From the NCBI RefSeq assembly GCF_018449515.1, contig NZ_JAAVUQ010000021.1, positions 62,001 to 126,000 on the forward strand: a DNA stretch of 64,000 nt, written 5' to 3'. The DNA is from Caballeronia sp. dw_19 (GTDB lineage Bacteria; Pseudomonadota; Gammaproteobacteria; Burkholderiales; Burkholderiaceae). Each line of letters begins with the position of its first letter. Position 1 is the first letter of the stretch. A program made the translations under genes and the position numbers. Shown piece after piece: positions 44,758 through 53,247 of the stretch. The notes under the pieces are model-generated. The model was not told where the DNA came from, did no database searches, and was given only the letters and a program-made list of their open reading frames with translations.

Positions 44758-47391
44758 TCAGATCACGCCTTCTTCGCGCAACCTCTCTATCTGCGATTTC
44801 GAGAACCCCAGCCACTGTTCGAGGATGTGTTCATTGTCTTCGCCATAACACGGCGCACCACGGTCGATCACACCGCCGCTGTAGGCGGGCGTCGCGCTCA
44901 TCTTCACGGGGAATTCCGCGACCGGCCAGCGGCCGATTCGCGTGCCGGTGACTTCAGTCAGCCATTCGAGCGACGCCAGTTGCGGGTCGCTGTCGCATCG
45001 GTCGCCTGCCGTCTGGCACACGCCTGCCGGCACGCCGGCGCGCTGCAACCGCTCCATGCCGGCGTAGGCGTCCTGCGTCGATGACCACGCGTTCACGAGC
45101 GTGTCGAGCGCGTCCTGGTTCGCGAGCCGCAACTCGAGTGTCGCGAAGCGCGGATCCGACTTCAGGGCGGACAACGCCGTGACGTCGGCGAAAGCGCGCC
45201 ATTGGGTATCGTCGAAACACGCGATGCTCAGCCACCGGTCGTCGCCCGCGCATCGATACGCGCCGTGCGGCGCAGCGGGCTTGTAGGGCGAGCGGTTGCC
45301 ATAACGCGACCAGACGCGGCCGTTCGCGGACCAGTCGAGCACGGCCGTTGCCGTCTGGAAAATGCCGGACTCGCATTGCGATGAATCGATCCACTGTCCT
45401 TCGCCCGTCTGCTCGCGGTGATAAAGCGCGCCGAGCGCGGCGAGCGCGAACCCATATGCGCCGATCCAGTCGAGATATGAATATCCCCAGCCGGCTGGCG
45501 GCGCCGGATCGGGCAGGCCGGACATTTCCGTGCTGCCGACAAACGACGCCGCCACCGGCCCAACCGTGCGGAATCGTCCGTACTTGCCGATCGCGCCCAT
45601 GCCGGCCTGCTGCACATAGATGATGTCCGGACGGATCGACTTGAGTACGTCGTAGCCAAGTCCGAGCCGCTGCAACACGCCCGGCGAAAATCCTTCGGCG
45701 ACAATATCCGACATCCGGATAAGGTCCTTGGCGATCGCAAGTCCTTTAGGATGCCGAATGTTAAGCGACATCCCGCGTTTGCCCGCGTTCTTGTTGTTGA
45801 ACTGGCCACCCATGTCGGAATCGGTGACGGCTTGCATCGGTCCGGTCGCTTTCATGCGCGCCTCGCGGCCGCCGACGGGCGCCATTGCGCCAAGCCGCGT
45901 ATCGGGATTCTCTTTCCATTCGACCTTGATGCTTTCCGCGCCCAACGAATTCAGGAACCGCGTGCCGCCCGCCGATGCCAGGAACCACGAAAAGTCGAAG
46001 ATCCGAACCCCTTGCAGCGGGAACGGTTTGCCACGCGCGGAGAGCGCCGGCGCACGGGCTTGGGCGGGAACGCGGGCTGTGGTTGTCGTGGCTTGCACGG
46101 GACGTGCAGGACTTCGTGCAAGACTTTTATCGCCGTTGTGCTCGCCGAGCTGGGGCGCGCGGGTACCCGGTTGCCACGCAGTGGCGGTGCCCATCCATTT
46201 ACTGGTCGGGTATTGAAAGGTGCGGCCCAGCTCGGGATGCTCGACGTCCGAAAACGTGGAACGCATGAGCCAATGTTCGTCCTGCGCGTTCTCGTGCGGC
46301 TTGCGCACCGGCGCCCACAGCAACCCGGCGTCCTGCGCTTCGCGCCAGGGCAGATGCGCGTAGTCGTACGACGCGACAAAGCGCTGGATCACCTCCAGCA
46401 TGTGCTCGGTTTCCTTGTCGAGCCGTGCCGAACCGGGAGTGTCGCGCGCGGAAAGATCGCTATCGAGGGTTGGTGGGCGCAGGTCTTCCGCCCGGTCGTA
46501 GTGCTGGAGGAACGGCACGAGCCGGGCCTTGTCGCGCGCCGATACACCCCACGTCATGTTCCATCGGTTATCGGCCGTGCGGCTGATGTTGAGCATGCTG
46601 TTCGTTGCTTCCGCCGCATGACGCGCGGTCTGGCGCATCAGCGGCGCGCGGCGCATCACCCATGACATCAGGTCCAGTTCCGTATTGATCGCCACGGCCT
46701 GATGGATCGCGCACGAGAGATCCTGTCCTTCACCCGTTTGCTTGCGATGCAGCAGCGCTGCAACGATCGCCACCGCGGTCTGATCGCCGGCGATGTGATA
46801 CGCGTGCCACACCTGCGGCGCAATGGGCGGCTTGGCATAGCTGCCGTCCGGTTCCGGATCGTATCCGCAATTCATCATGACGCCGCCAAGCGCGAGATGA
46901 ATCAGGTCGGACGCCTGGTAGTCCTTCCATGGGCCGCTGTCGCCGAACGGGGTAATGCGCGCGACGATGAGACCCGGAAATTGTTCTGCCAGCGGCTGGT
47001 CGAGTCGCAACTCGCGCGCAAGGCGGCCGCAACTGCTGTCGAGCAGAATGTCAGCGTTCCCAAGGAGGTTTAGAAACTGTTCACGTCCATCCGCGGTTGC
47101 GGTGTCGATGACAACCGACTTCTTGCCGCGGTTATAGGCCCAGTAAAACAACGAGCGTTCGGGACCGGGCTCGTCTTCGAAGAACGGCCCGATCTTGCGC
47201 GTCGGGCTGCCTCCTGGTGGTTCGATCTTGATGACTTCGGCACCCAGGCCGGCTAACACGAGTCCGCAGTATTCGCCCAGTTCGTCGGCGACTTCGATCA
47301 CGCGCAACCCGGCCAGCATGCCGGGCAGGGTCTTTTGATCGGGCATCAGCGAGCTCGGGGCAGCGGAGGTGCTGGAAGTGGGATGCGACAT
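44758..47391 (-). CDS. Double-length class III CoA-transferase (two fused CaiB/BaiF domains)
   Basis: 877 residues, twice the normal CaiB/BaiF length. Domain 1 spans about 20-415, a Pro/Ala/Arg/Thr-rich linker 420-456, domain 2 about 457-877. By alignment to the family motif D-x-x-x-G-x-x-A-A, domain 2 has the catalytic Asp641 (Y-L-D-W-I-G-A-Y-G-F-A), while domain 1 has Tyr198 at that position (A-Y-H-I-A-G-D-Q). So the N-terminal half looks catalytically inert and the C-terminal half active. It sits between aldehyde dehydrogenase and flavin reductase on the minus strand, with AAGGAA before its ATG. The acid substrate is unknown. Confidence 0.88.
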   Translation of the reverse strand: MSHPTSSTSAAPSSLMPDQKTLPGMLAGLRVIEVADELGEYCGLVLAGLGAEVIKIEPPGGSPTRKIGPFFEDEPGPERSLFYWAYNRGKKSVVIDTATADGREQFLNLLGNADILLDSSCGRLARELRLDQPLAEQFPGLIVARITPFGDSGPWKDYQASDLIHLALGGVMMNCGYDPEPDGSYAKPPIAPQVWHAYHIAGDQTAVAIVAALLHRKQTGEGQDLSCAIHQAVAINTELDLMSWVMRRAPLMRQTARHAAEATNSMLNISRTADNRWNMTWGVSARDKARLVPFLQHYDRAEDLRPPTLDSDLSARDTPGSARLDKETEHMLEVIQRFVASYDYAHLPWREAQDAGLLWAPVRKPHENAQDEHWLMRSTFSDVEHPELGRTFQYPTSKWMGTATAWQPGTRAPQLGEHNGDKSLARSPARPVQATTTTARVPAQARAPALSARGKPFPLQGVRIFDFSWFLASAGGTRFLNSLGAESIKVEWKENPDTRLGAMAPVGGREARMKATGPMQAVTDSDMGGQFNNKNAGKRGMSLNIRHPKGLAIAKDLIRMSDIVAEGFSPGVLQRLGLGYDVLKSIRPDIIYVQQAGMGAIGKYGRFRTVGPVAASFVGSTEMSGLPDPAPPAGWGYSYLDWIGAYGFALAALGALYHREQTGEGQWIDSSQCESGIFQTATAVLDWSANGRVWSRYGNRSPYKPAAPHGAYRCAGDDRWLSIACFDDTQWRAFADVTALSALKSDPRFATLELRLANQDALDTLVNAWSSTQDAYAGMERLQRAGVPAGVCQTAGDRCDSDPQLASLEWLTEVTGTRIGRWPVAEFPVKMSATPAYSGGVIDRGAPCYGEDNEHILEQWLGFSKSQIERLREEGVI

Positions 47392-47536
47392 GATTTCCTT
47401 ATATTGAAGGGACCAGCCTCGTCAAGGGCGGTCTACCCGGCGGCTTGCCCGAGCATGAACATGAGCAAGAGCGGGATACACCGCCCCACGGGGAGGGCGG
47501 TGTTGCCATACGCCGCAATGGCAGCGCAGTTGCGGC

Positions 47537-48970
47537 CTAGCGCGAGTTCTGGATGTAGACGACGTGGGTCTGGGTGTACTCGTAGAGCCCATGCTTGCCG
47601 TCCGCACCGCCAATTCCGGAACGGCGCACACCGGCGTGAAAGCCTTGCATCGCTTCGAAGTTTTCGCGATTGACGTAGGTTTCGCCGAAGCGGAGTTCGT
47701 TGCAGGCGCGCATCGTGTTGCCGAGGTTGCGTGTATAAATCGATGACGTTAATCCGTAGTCCGAATCATTTGCCATATCGATCACCTGATCGAGCGTGTC
47801 GAAGACCGTCACCGGCGCGACCGGACCGAAGATCTCGCGCCGCATGATCTCCATGTCCTGGCGACAGTCCAGCAGTACCGTAGGTTCGAAATACTGGCCC
47901 CCTTCGCGTTCCACCCGATTGCCGCCAGTCGCGAGCCGGGCGCCGTCTGCAAGCGCGCGCTCGACCAGTCCGTGCACCTTTTCTGCGGCGGCGACATTGA
48001 TGAGCGGTCCCATGTTGACATCGGCTGAACCAAGCGGGTCGCCGAAGGTAGTCGCGCGCATGGCGCGCACGAGTTTCTCGCTGAACGCATCCACCACCTT
48101 GCGATGCACGTAAATGCGCTCCGCGCAATTGCAGACCTGGCCACTGTTGATGATGCGTGAATCCTTGATGGCGTTGACGGCCAGATCCAGATCGGCGTCA
48201 TCCATCACGATCGCCGGCGCCTTGCCGCCGAGTTCCAGATTGACCTTGGTGATGTTCTTCGCTGCAGCGGCCATGATGCGCGAGCCGGTTTCCACGCTGC
48301 CGGTGAAGCTGATCATGCCAATGTCGCGATGACCGGCCAGCGCGCTGCCAGCTTGCGCACCGTTGCCATAGACAAGATTGAAGACGCCTTTGGGCAGGTC
48401 GGTTTGCGCAAGCAGTTCGGTGAATAACGCAGCGTTGTTCGGTGTCTCCTCGCTCGGCTTGATCACGATGGTGTTGCCGGTGACAAGCGCCGGCGCCATC
48501 TTGCGGGCAATCAGGAAGAACGGGAAATTCCACGGCAGGATCCCTCCGATCACCCCAATAGGCTGGCGGAACAGGAAGATGTTTTCGTCGGCGCGGTCGC
48601 TGGTAATGACTTCGCCTTCCAGTCGGCGCGCCCATTCCGCCATGTAGTCGAGGTAGTCCGCCGTGAACGTGGCCTCGGTGCGGGCGAGTGAAAGAATCTT
48701 CCCTTGCTCCTGCGAAATCACGCGGGCAATTGCCTCGGCATTGTCACGGATCTTGCCGGCGATACGCCGCAGATGCCCGGCTCGTTCGATTGCAGGAAGG
48801 CGTCCCCAACCGCTCTGGGCGCGCTTCGCGGCTTCTATCGCCTGGTCGACGACCGCTGCGGGCGAGTTCGGTATTTCCGAAATGACGGCGCCGGTGGCGG
48901 GGTTGAGGACCGCGATACGTTCGCTGTTGTCCGGGTCGATGAAACGGCCATCAATGTAGTTACGGTGCAT
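47537..48970 (-). CDS. NAD(P)-dependent aldehyde dehydrogenase (AldA-like)
   Basis: 477 residues from ATG 48970, preceded by GGAGAG. Catalytic motifs: E-L-G-G-K-A-P-A-I-V (general base Glu) and S-G-Q-V-C-N-C-A-E-R (nucleophilic Cys), with cofactor segment P-W-N-F-P-F. The overall pattern is near lactaldehyde/glycolaldehyde dehydrogenase AldA. It oxidises an aldehyde to the acid that the downstream CoA-transferase may then activate. It is divergent from the CoA-transferase pair at 49204, with two AT-rich operators in the shared gap. Confidence 0.9.
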   Translation of the reverse strand: MHRNYIDGRFIDPDNSERIAVLNPATGAVISEIPNSPAAVVDQAIEAAKRAQSGWGRLPAIERAGHLRRIAGKIRDNAEAIARVISQEQGKILSLARTEATFTADYLDYMAEWARRLEGEVITSDRADENIFLFRQPIGVIGGILPWNFPFFLIARKMAPALVTGNTIVIKPSEETPNNAALFTELLAQTDLPKGVFNLVYGNGAQAGSALAGHRDIGMISFTGSVETGSRIMAAAAKNITKVNLELGGKAPAIVMDDADLDLAVNAIKDSRIINSGQVCNCAERIYVHRKVVDAFSEKLVRAMRATTFGDPLGSADVNMGPLINVAAAEKVHGLVERALADGARLATGGNRVEREGGQYFEPTVLLDCRQDMEIMRREIFGPVAPVTVFDTLDQVIDMANDSDYGLTSSIYTRNLGNTMRACNELRFGETYVNRENFEAMQGFHAGVRRSGIGGADGKHGLYEYTQTHVVYIQNSR

Positions 48971-49058
48971 GTGTCTCTCCATGTCGTGTGAGCTGGCCGG
49001 CCGCGCCTGGCTGGCATCCGGCGGGTCAGTAGGGGGCAGTTTTAGAGAATTTATATTG

Positions 49059-49073
49059 AATATAGATTATATA
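49059..49073. promoter_or_regulatory. AT-rich operator-like site upstream of aldehyde dehydrogenase
   Basis: AATATAGATTATATA matches 13 of 15 positions of the perfect palindrome AATATAAATTATATT found at 49153. It lies 89 nt before the minus-strand start at 48970, in the divergent promoter gap. Confidence 0.6.
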
Positions 49074-49138
49074 ATGCATTGTATTCGTCCAGGTCGTCAA
49101 CGCTGAACAGGCTATCTGGCACCTCGCCAATCCACCTC

Positions 49139-49167
49139 TTGTGCGCAGATAAAATATAAATTATATT
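49139..49167 (+). promoter_or_regulatory. Promoter with overlapping AT-rich operator for the CoA-transferase/thiolase operon
   Basis: TTGTGC (49139-49144), 17-nt spacer, TATATT (49162-49167) reads as a sigma-70 promoter. The perfect palindrome AATATAA-A-TTATATT (49153-49167) covers its spacer and -10. The 19-nt string ATAAAATATAAATTATATT is identical to one at 56442-56460. The start codon is 37 nt downstream. Confidence 0.65.
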
Positions 49168-49203
49168 CTTTTCATTGAAAACAAATAGCAACGAGGAGGG
49201 AGG

Positions 49204-50391
49204 ATGGAAAGGCCGTTCGACAACGTACGGATTCTCGACATGACGTACGACCTGGGACGCTATGTCGGGCGTCTGTTTGCAGACCTCGGAGCGTCAGTGA
49301 CGCGTTTGGAGCCGCCCGGCGGATTGCCTGACCGGCGCTCGGTCAGCAGCAGCGACCCGGCCACGCGCGAGCCGGCGGTCTACGAGTTCGAGTTCCTGAA
49401 TGCCGGGAAAGAGAGCCGCACGCTCGACCTGCAATCGGCGGACGGACGCGCGGCGTTCGCCGCGCTGGCGAAGTCCGCGCAAGTGATCCTGCTGGAGCGC
49501 GGTGGCCCGCTATATGACGAGCTTGACTGGATCAGGTCGCTCTCGCCGTCTGTTGTCGTGACATCGGTGTCGCCTTTCGGGCGCACCGGCCCGTGGGCGG
49601 ATGCTGCGGCGACCGATCTGACGCTGCAAGCGGCGGGCGGCATTGCGTGGCTTTCAGGACGGCTCGACGATGCGCCGCTGCGCCTGCCCGGTTCCCAGGC
49701 GACCATGATCAGCGGTGTCTATGCCGCTGTGGCCACGTCGCTCGCGCTGTATGACGCGAATGCGACGGGGCGCGGCCATGTCGTCGATGTCTCAGCGCAG
49801 GAATGTATTGCGCACTCGCTGCAGAATTCCATCCAGATGTGGGACTTCGAGAAGAAGATATCGATGCGTGGCGGAGAGGGTACCCGCGACGCGAGCGAAG
49901 ACATGTTTGCCTGCAAGGACGGCCTGATCTTTCTCGCCGCGCCCCGATCGCTGGGCGTGTCGTGGAATGCGTTGGTCGCCTGGATCTGCGAGACCGGACA
50001 TCCAGCTGGCGAGGCATTGTCCGAAGCGCGCTGGGGTGATCGTGTGTGGCGCCTGACCAAGGAAGCAAAACACATCTTGCGGGAGACGCTTGAGTCGTTC
50101 ACGCGGCAGTACACCAAGCAGGAACTGACGCAGGAGGCGCTCAAACGCAAGATCGTGCTGGGGCCGGTCAGCACCGTTCTCGACGTGCTGGAAGACCCGC
50201 AACTGCGGCACCGGCAATTTTTCGAGTCGGTTGCGTTGAACCATTTGAACGCCACTGAGTTGAACGCCACTGCGCTGGACACCACCTCGAACGCGACCGC
50301 GCGCTTTCCCGGCGCCCCCTACCGGCTGTCTGAGCCGGTATGGTCGGTCAGTCCGGCGGCGCCTCTCGACCAGCCCTCCGCTCGATCCTAG
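49204..50391 (+). CDS. CaiB/BaiF CoA-transferase homologue lacking the catalytic aspartate
   Basis: 395 residues, with a strong GAGGAGGGAGG site upstream of the ATG. The fold signature is intact (V-R-I-L-D-M-T-Y-D-L-G-R-Y-V-G-R-L-F-A-D-L-G-A, F-G-R-T-G-P-W), but at the position of the catalytic Asp the sequence is Q-A-T-M-I-S-G-V-Y-A-A, giving Thr167. It is therefore probably the non-catalytic partner of the next gene (9 nt downstream), as in heterodimeric BbsE/BbsF-type succinyl-CoA:benzylsuccinate transferases. It opens an operon with thiolase-fold and DUF35 genes. Confidence 0.85.
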   Translation: MERPFDNVRILDMTYDLGRYVGRLFADLGASVTRLEPPGGLPDRRSVSSSDPATREPAVYEFEFLNAGKESRTLDLQSADGRAAFAALAKSAQVILLERGGPLYDELDWIRSLSPSVVVTSVSPFGRTGPWADAAATDLTLQAAGGIAWLSGRLDDAPLRLPGSQATMISGVYAAVATSLALYDANATGRGHVVDVSAQECIAHSLQNSIQMWDFEKKISMRGGEGTRDASEDMFACKDGLIFLAAPRSLGVSWNALVAWICETGHPAGEALSEARWGDRVWRLTKEAKHILRETLESFTRQYTKQELTQEALKRKIVLGPVSTVLDVLEDPQLRHRQFFESVALNHLNATELNATALDTTSNATARFPGAPYRLSEPVWSVSPAAPLDQPSARS

Positions 50392-50400
50392 GAACCTTTC

Positions 50401-51618
50401 ATGCGACCCAATTTTCTCAAGGGCATCCGTTTTACAGACCTCACATGGGCCGGCGCCGGTCCGTTCGGCACCAAGGTATTTTCGGATTTCGGCGCCGAGG
50501 TGCTGAAGATCGAAAGCATGACGCGGCCCGACTCGGTGCGCACGGCCGGGCCTTTCAAGGACGGCGTGGTCGGCACTAACCGCAGCGGTTACTTCGCGTC
50601 GCGCAATACAGGCAAGCACAGCGTCTCGCTGAATCTCAAGACGGAGGAGGCGCGGCAAATCGTGCGCGATCTGGTTGCCCACTCCGACGTCGTCTGCAAT
50701 AACTTCGGACCGGGCGCGATGGATCGCCTTGGCTTTGGCTACGAAGCGCTGTGCGAGATCAAGCCCGACATCATCTATCTATCCATGCCGATGTACGGCC
50801 AGGACGGCCCGCGTGCGGACCTGCTCGGCGTTGGCATGACGATCAGCGCGGTGACGAGCATCATGTGGCAGACCGCGTATGGTCCAGGTGACCCGGTCGG
50901 CCCCGGCACGCATTATCCCGACCATGCAGCGAACCCGTACCACGCGGCGTTTGCCGTGCTGGCTGCGCTCGCGCATCGGCGCAAGACGGGGCGCGGCATG
51001 AAGATCGATTTATCTCAGGTCGAATCCACCACGAACTTTGTCGGACCCTCGATTGTCGAGGCGGCCGCGACCGGGATCGAGCCGCCGCAGATCGGCAATC
51101 GCAGCCGCAATGACGCGCCTCACAACATCTTCCGGGCGCGTGGTGACGACGCATGGATCGCGATCGCGGTCACGGACGATACCCAATGGCGCGCGCTCAC
51201 GGACGCGATCGGCCGCCCGGATCTCGCCGCCGATGCAACCCTGTCCCACGCCGCCGGCCGGCTTGCAGCGCTGGCACGCGTGGAAGATGCGGTTGCGGGT
51301 TGGGTGCGGGAACGCGACGTGGACGACATCATTGCTGCGTTGCGTCCTCACGGTATCGCGGTGGCGCGCGTGTCATCGTCGCGGGAACTGATCGAAAACG
51401 ATCCACAGTTGGCGTATCGGCACTATTGGCAGCATGTCGATCACCCCGAAGTCGGTCCGGTGCTGCTGAGTTCATTGCCGTTCACCATCGACGGGGAGCG
51501 CGTTCAGCTTGAGCGGCCGCCGCTCTTTGGCGAGCACACGAGCGCGGTGCTGGGCGGCTTGCTTGGCCTGTCCAGCGAGCGCATCGACGCGCTGAATGAA
51601 CTGGGAGCGTTGTCATGA
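50401..51618 (+). CDS. CaiB/BaiF CoA-transferase, catalytic subunit
   Basis: 405 residues; AGGAA precedes the ATG. Catalytic Asp174 lies in H-Y-P-D-H-A-A-N-P-Y-H-A-A-F-A-V-L-A-A-L, the form typical of BbsF-like subunits. Other family blocks: F-T-D-L-T-W-A-G-A-G-P-F, N-F-G-P-G-A-M-D-R-L-G-F-G-Y and M-Y-G-Q-D-G-P. It probably forms a heterodimer with the aspartate-less product of the gene 9 nt upstream and moves CoA to a free acid. Overlaps the thiolase-fold gene by 4 nt. Confidence 0.9.
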   Translation: MRPNFLKGIRFTDLTWAGAGPFGTKVFSDFGAEVLKIESMTRPDSVRTAGPFKDGVVGTNRSGYFASRNTGKHSVSLNLKTEEARQIVRDLVAHSDVVCNNFGPGAMDRLGFGYEALCEIKPDIIYLSMPMYGQDGPRADLLGVGMTISAVTSIMWQTAYGPGDPVGPGTHYPDHAANPYHAAFAVLAALAHRRKTGRGMKIDLSQVESTTNFVGPSIVEAAATGIEPPQIGNRSRNDAPHNIFRARGDDAWIAIAVTDDTQWRALTDAIGRPDLAADATLSHAAGRLAALARVEDAVAGWVRERDVDDIIAALRPHGIAVARVSSSRELIENDPQLAYRHYWQHVDHPEVGPVLLSSLPFTIDGERVQLERPPLFGEHTSAVLGGLLGLSSERIDALNELGALS

Positions 51619-52799
51619 GCGAGAAGGAATTCAAACGGCCCAGCTCGAGTTTGCGCCGGGCGGCGGCCGTCGTCGGCGTGGGTCATACCGATTGGACCGG
51701 CGACTGGAAGCGGGTTCGCGCCGGCGAAAAGCCTACCGACAGCTACGGCTACGGCGCGCTCGCATTGCGCGAGGCGTTGGCCGACGTGGGGCTGACACGC
51801 GCCGATATCGACGGCTTGATTGTCGGTCCGACCACGGCCTACGAGCGCATGTCAGAAGTGCTCGGCATCAACCCGCGCTGGGGCGACCAGGCCGACGCGG
51901 TTCTTTCTGTGGCGCAGGCCGTCACGGCGATCGAAGCCGGGCTTGCCGAGACCATTGCGCTGGTTTATGGAAACGATCAGCGCTCCGCTGAAATCCAGTA
52001 CGGCGGACCGCAGGCGATGGGCGGCGACGCGTTCTTGTCCTACGTGTATCACTCACCGTGGGGCCTGACATCGCAAGGCGCGCTCTACGCGCTTACGTTT
52101 CGCGCGTACTGCCATGAGCGCGGCTTCGATTCGCTGGACCTGGGACAAGTTGCCGTTGCGCAGCGTGCATGGTCGTCGATGAACCCGAACGCGGTCATGC
52201 GCAAGCGCATTACGCTTGACGACTACGCGCAAGCGAAATACATCTGCGAACCGTTGCGGCTTTACGATTACTGCATGATCAACGACGGTGGAGTGGCGTT
52301 GATCGTCACCACCGCCGAGCGGGCGAAAAAGTTGCGCAAGCCGCCGGTGTATATCGAAGCGCTGGGGCGGCGCGACCTGAATCGGGGGGCAACGAGCCTC
52401 GAGCCCAGGCTGACCGATTTTTATCTGTCCGCACAGCAGGATTGCGCGCGTCAGGCGTACGACATGGCCGGCTTCGGACCGCGCGACATGGACTTGTTCC
52501 AGGTGTACGACAGCTTCTCGGTCCACGTCCCGCTCGCGCTCGAAGGCTACGGCTATTGCGATGTCGGCGACGCGGGGCGTTTCCTGCGCGAAGACGGCAT
52601 TGGCCCGGGCGGAAAATTGCCAACCAATACGAGCGGCGGCCATCTGTCCGAAACCTACATGCAGGGATGGGCGCATCAGATTGAATGCGTGCGCCAGTTG
52701 CGCGGCGAATGCGGCGAGCGGCAGGTGCCCGACTGCCGGCACGCGCATTACACCTCAGACGTTGCCGGCAAAGCGGTGTCGATCATTTATAGCCGATAG
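51615..52799 (+). CDS. Thiolase-fold protein, Ltp2/SCP2-like, lacking the nucleophilic Cys
   Basis: 394 residues. Thiolase superfamily fold (A-V-V-G-V-G-H-T-D-W N-terminus; G-I-N-P-R-W; C-terminal N-T-S-G-G-H-L-S-E-T-Y-M-Q-G-W with the conserved histidine; R-Q-V-P-D-C). True thiolases have an acyl-accepting Cys near residue 90, but the first cysteine of this protein is at residue 166. In steroid catabolism such proteins (Ltp2) work with a DUF35 partner as retro-aldolases cleaving beta-hydroxyacyl-CoAs. A DUF35 gene follows 10 nt downstream, which supports the same role here. Reaction is inferred. Confidence 0.82.
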   Translation: MSEKEFKRPSSSLRRAAAVVGVGHTDWTGDWKRVRAGEKPTDSYGYGALALREALADVGLTRADIDGLIVGPTTAYERMSEVLGINPRWGDQADAVLSVAQAVTAIEAGLAETIALVYGNDQRSAEIQYGGPQAMGGDAFLSYVYHSPWGLTSQGALYALTFRAYCHERGFDSLDLGQVAVAQRAWSSMNPNAVMRKRITLDDYAQAKYICEPLRLYDYCMINDGGVALIVTTAERAKKLRKPPVYIEALGRRDLNRGATSLEPRLTDFYLSAQQDCARQAYDMAGFGPRDMDLFQVYDSFSVHVPLALEGYGYCDVGDAGRFLREDGIGPGGKLPTNTSGGHLSETYMQGWAHQIECVRQLRGECGERQVPDCRHAHYTSDVAGKAVSIIYSR

Positions 52800-52809
52800 G
52801 GAAAACGCG

Positions 52810-53247
52810 ATGAGCCAGGCAACATCTGAAGCGGCGCGTACGCCGCAGCCCGTGATGGGCCTCTACGACCGGCCGATGTGGGAAAGCATTCGTGAACGGG
52901 CGATGAAACTGCAGTGCTGCGCCGAGTGTGGAGGGTTTCAATATCCGCCTGCGCCGGTGTGCGTGCACTGCTTGTCGTCGAAGCTTGAATGGCGCGTTTT
53001 GTCCGGGCGCGCAAGCATCATCTCGTGGGTGATCTTTCACAAAAGCTATCTTGGCGCGTATCCGGCGCCTTATAACGTTATCGCGGTCAGGCTGGAGGAA
53101 GGGCCCGTGATGATTTCCAATCTGGAACCACCGCTGCCTGAGGGAGACTGGATCGGCAAGCCCGTGCGTTTGACGTACGTGACGATGGCGGATGAACTCG
53201 TTCTTCCGCGTTTTACGATCGACGCAAGCGAACCGGTATCGACTTGA
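52810..53247 (+). CDS. Zn-ribbon OB-fold (DUF35) protein
   Basis: 145 residues from ATG 52810. The rubredoxin-like zinc ribbon reads C-C-A-E-C-G-G-F-Q-Y-P-P-A-P-V-C-V-H-C, then an OB-fold (S-W-V-I-F-H-K-S-Y and Y-N-V-I-A-V-R-L-E-E-G-P). DUF35 proteins are obligate partners of many thiolase-fold enzymes, including ChsH2 with Ltp2. It is encoded directly after the thiolase-fold gene, so a complex is very likely. The pair is mirrored at 61721-63264. Confidence 0.88.
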   Translation: MSQATSEAARTPQPVMGLYDRPMWESIRERAMKLQCCAECGGFQYPPAPVCVHCLSSKLEWRVLSGRASIISWVIFHKSYLGAYPAPYNVIAVRLEEGPVMISNLEPPLPEGDWIGKPVRLTYVTMADELVLPRFTIDASEPVST

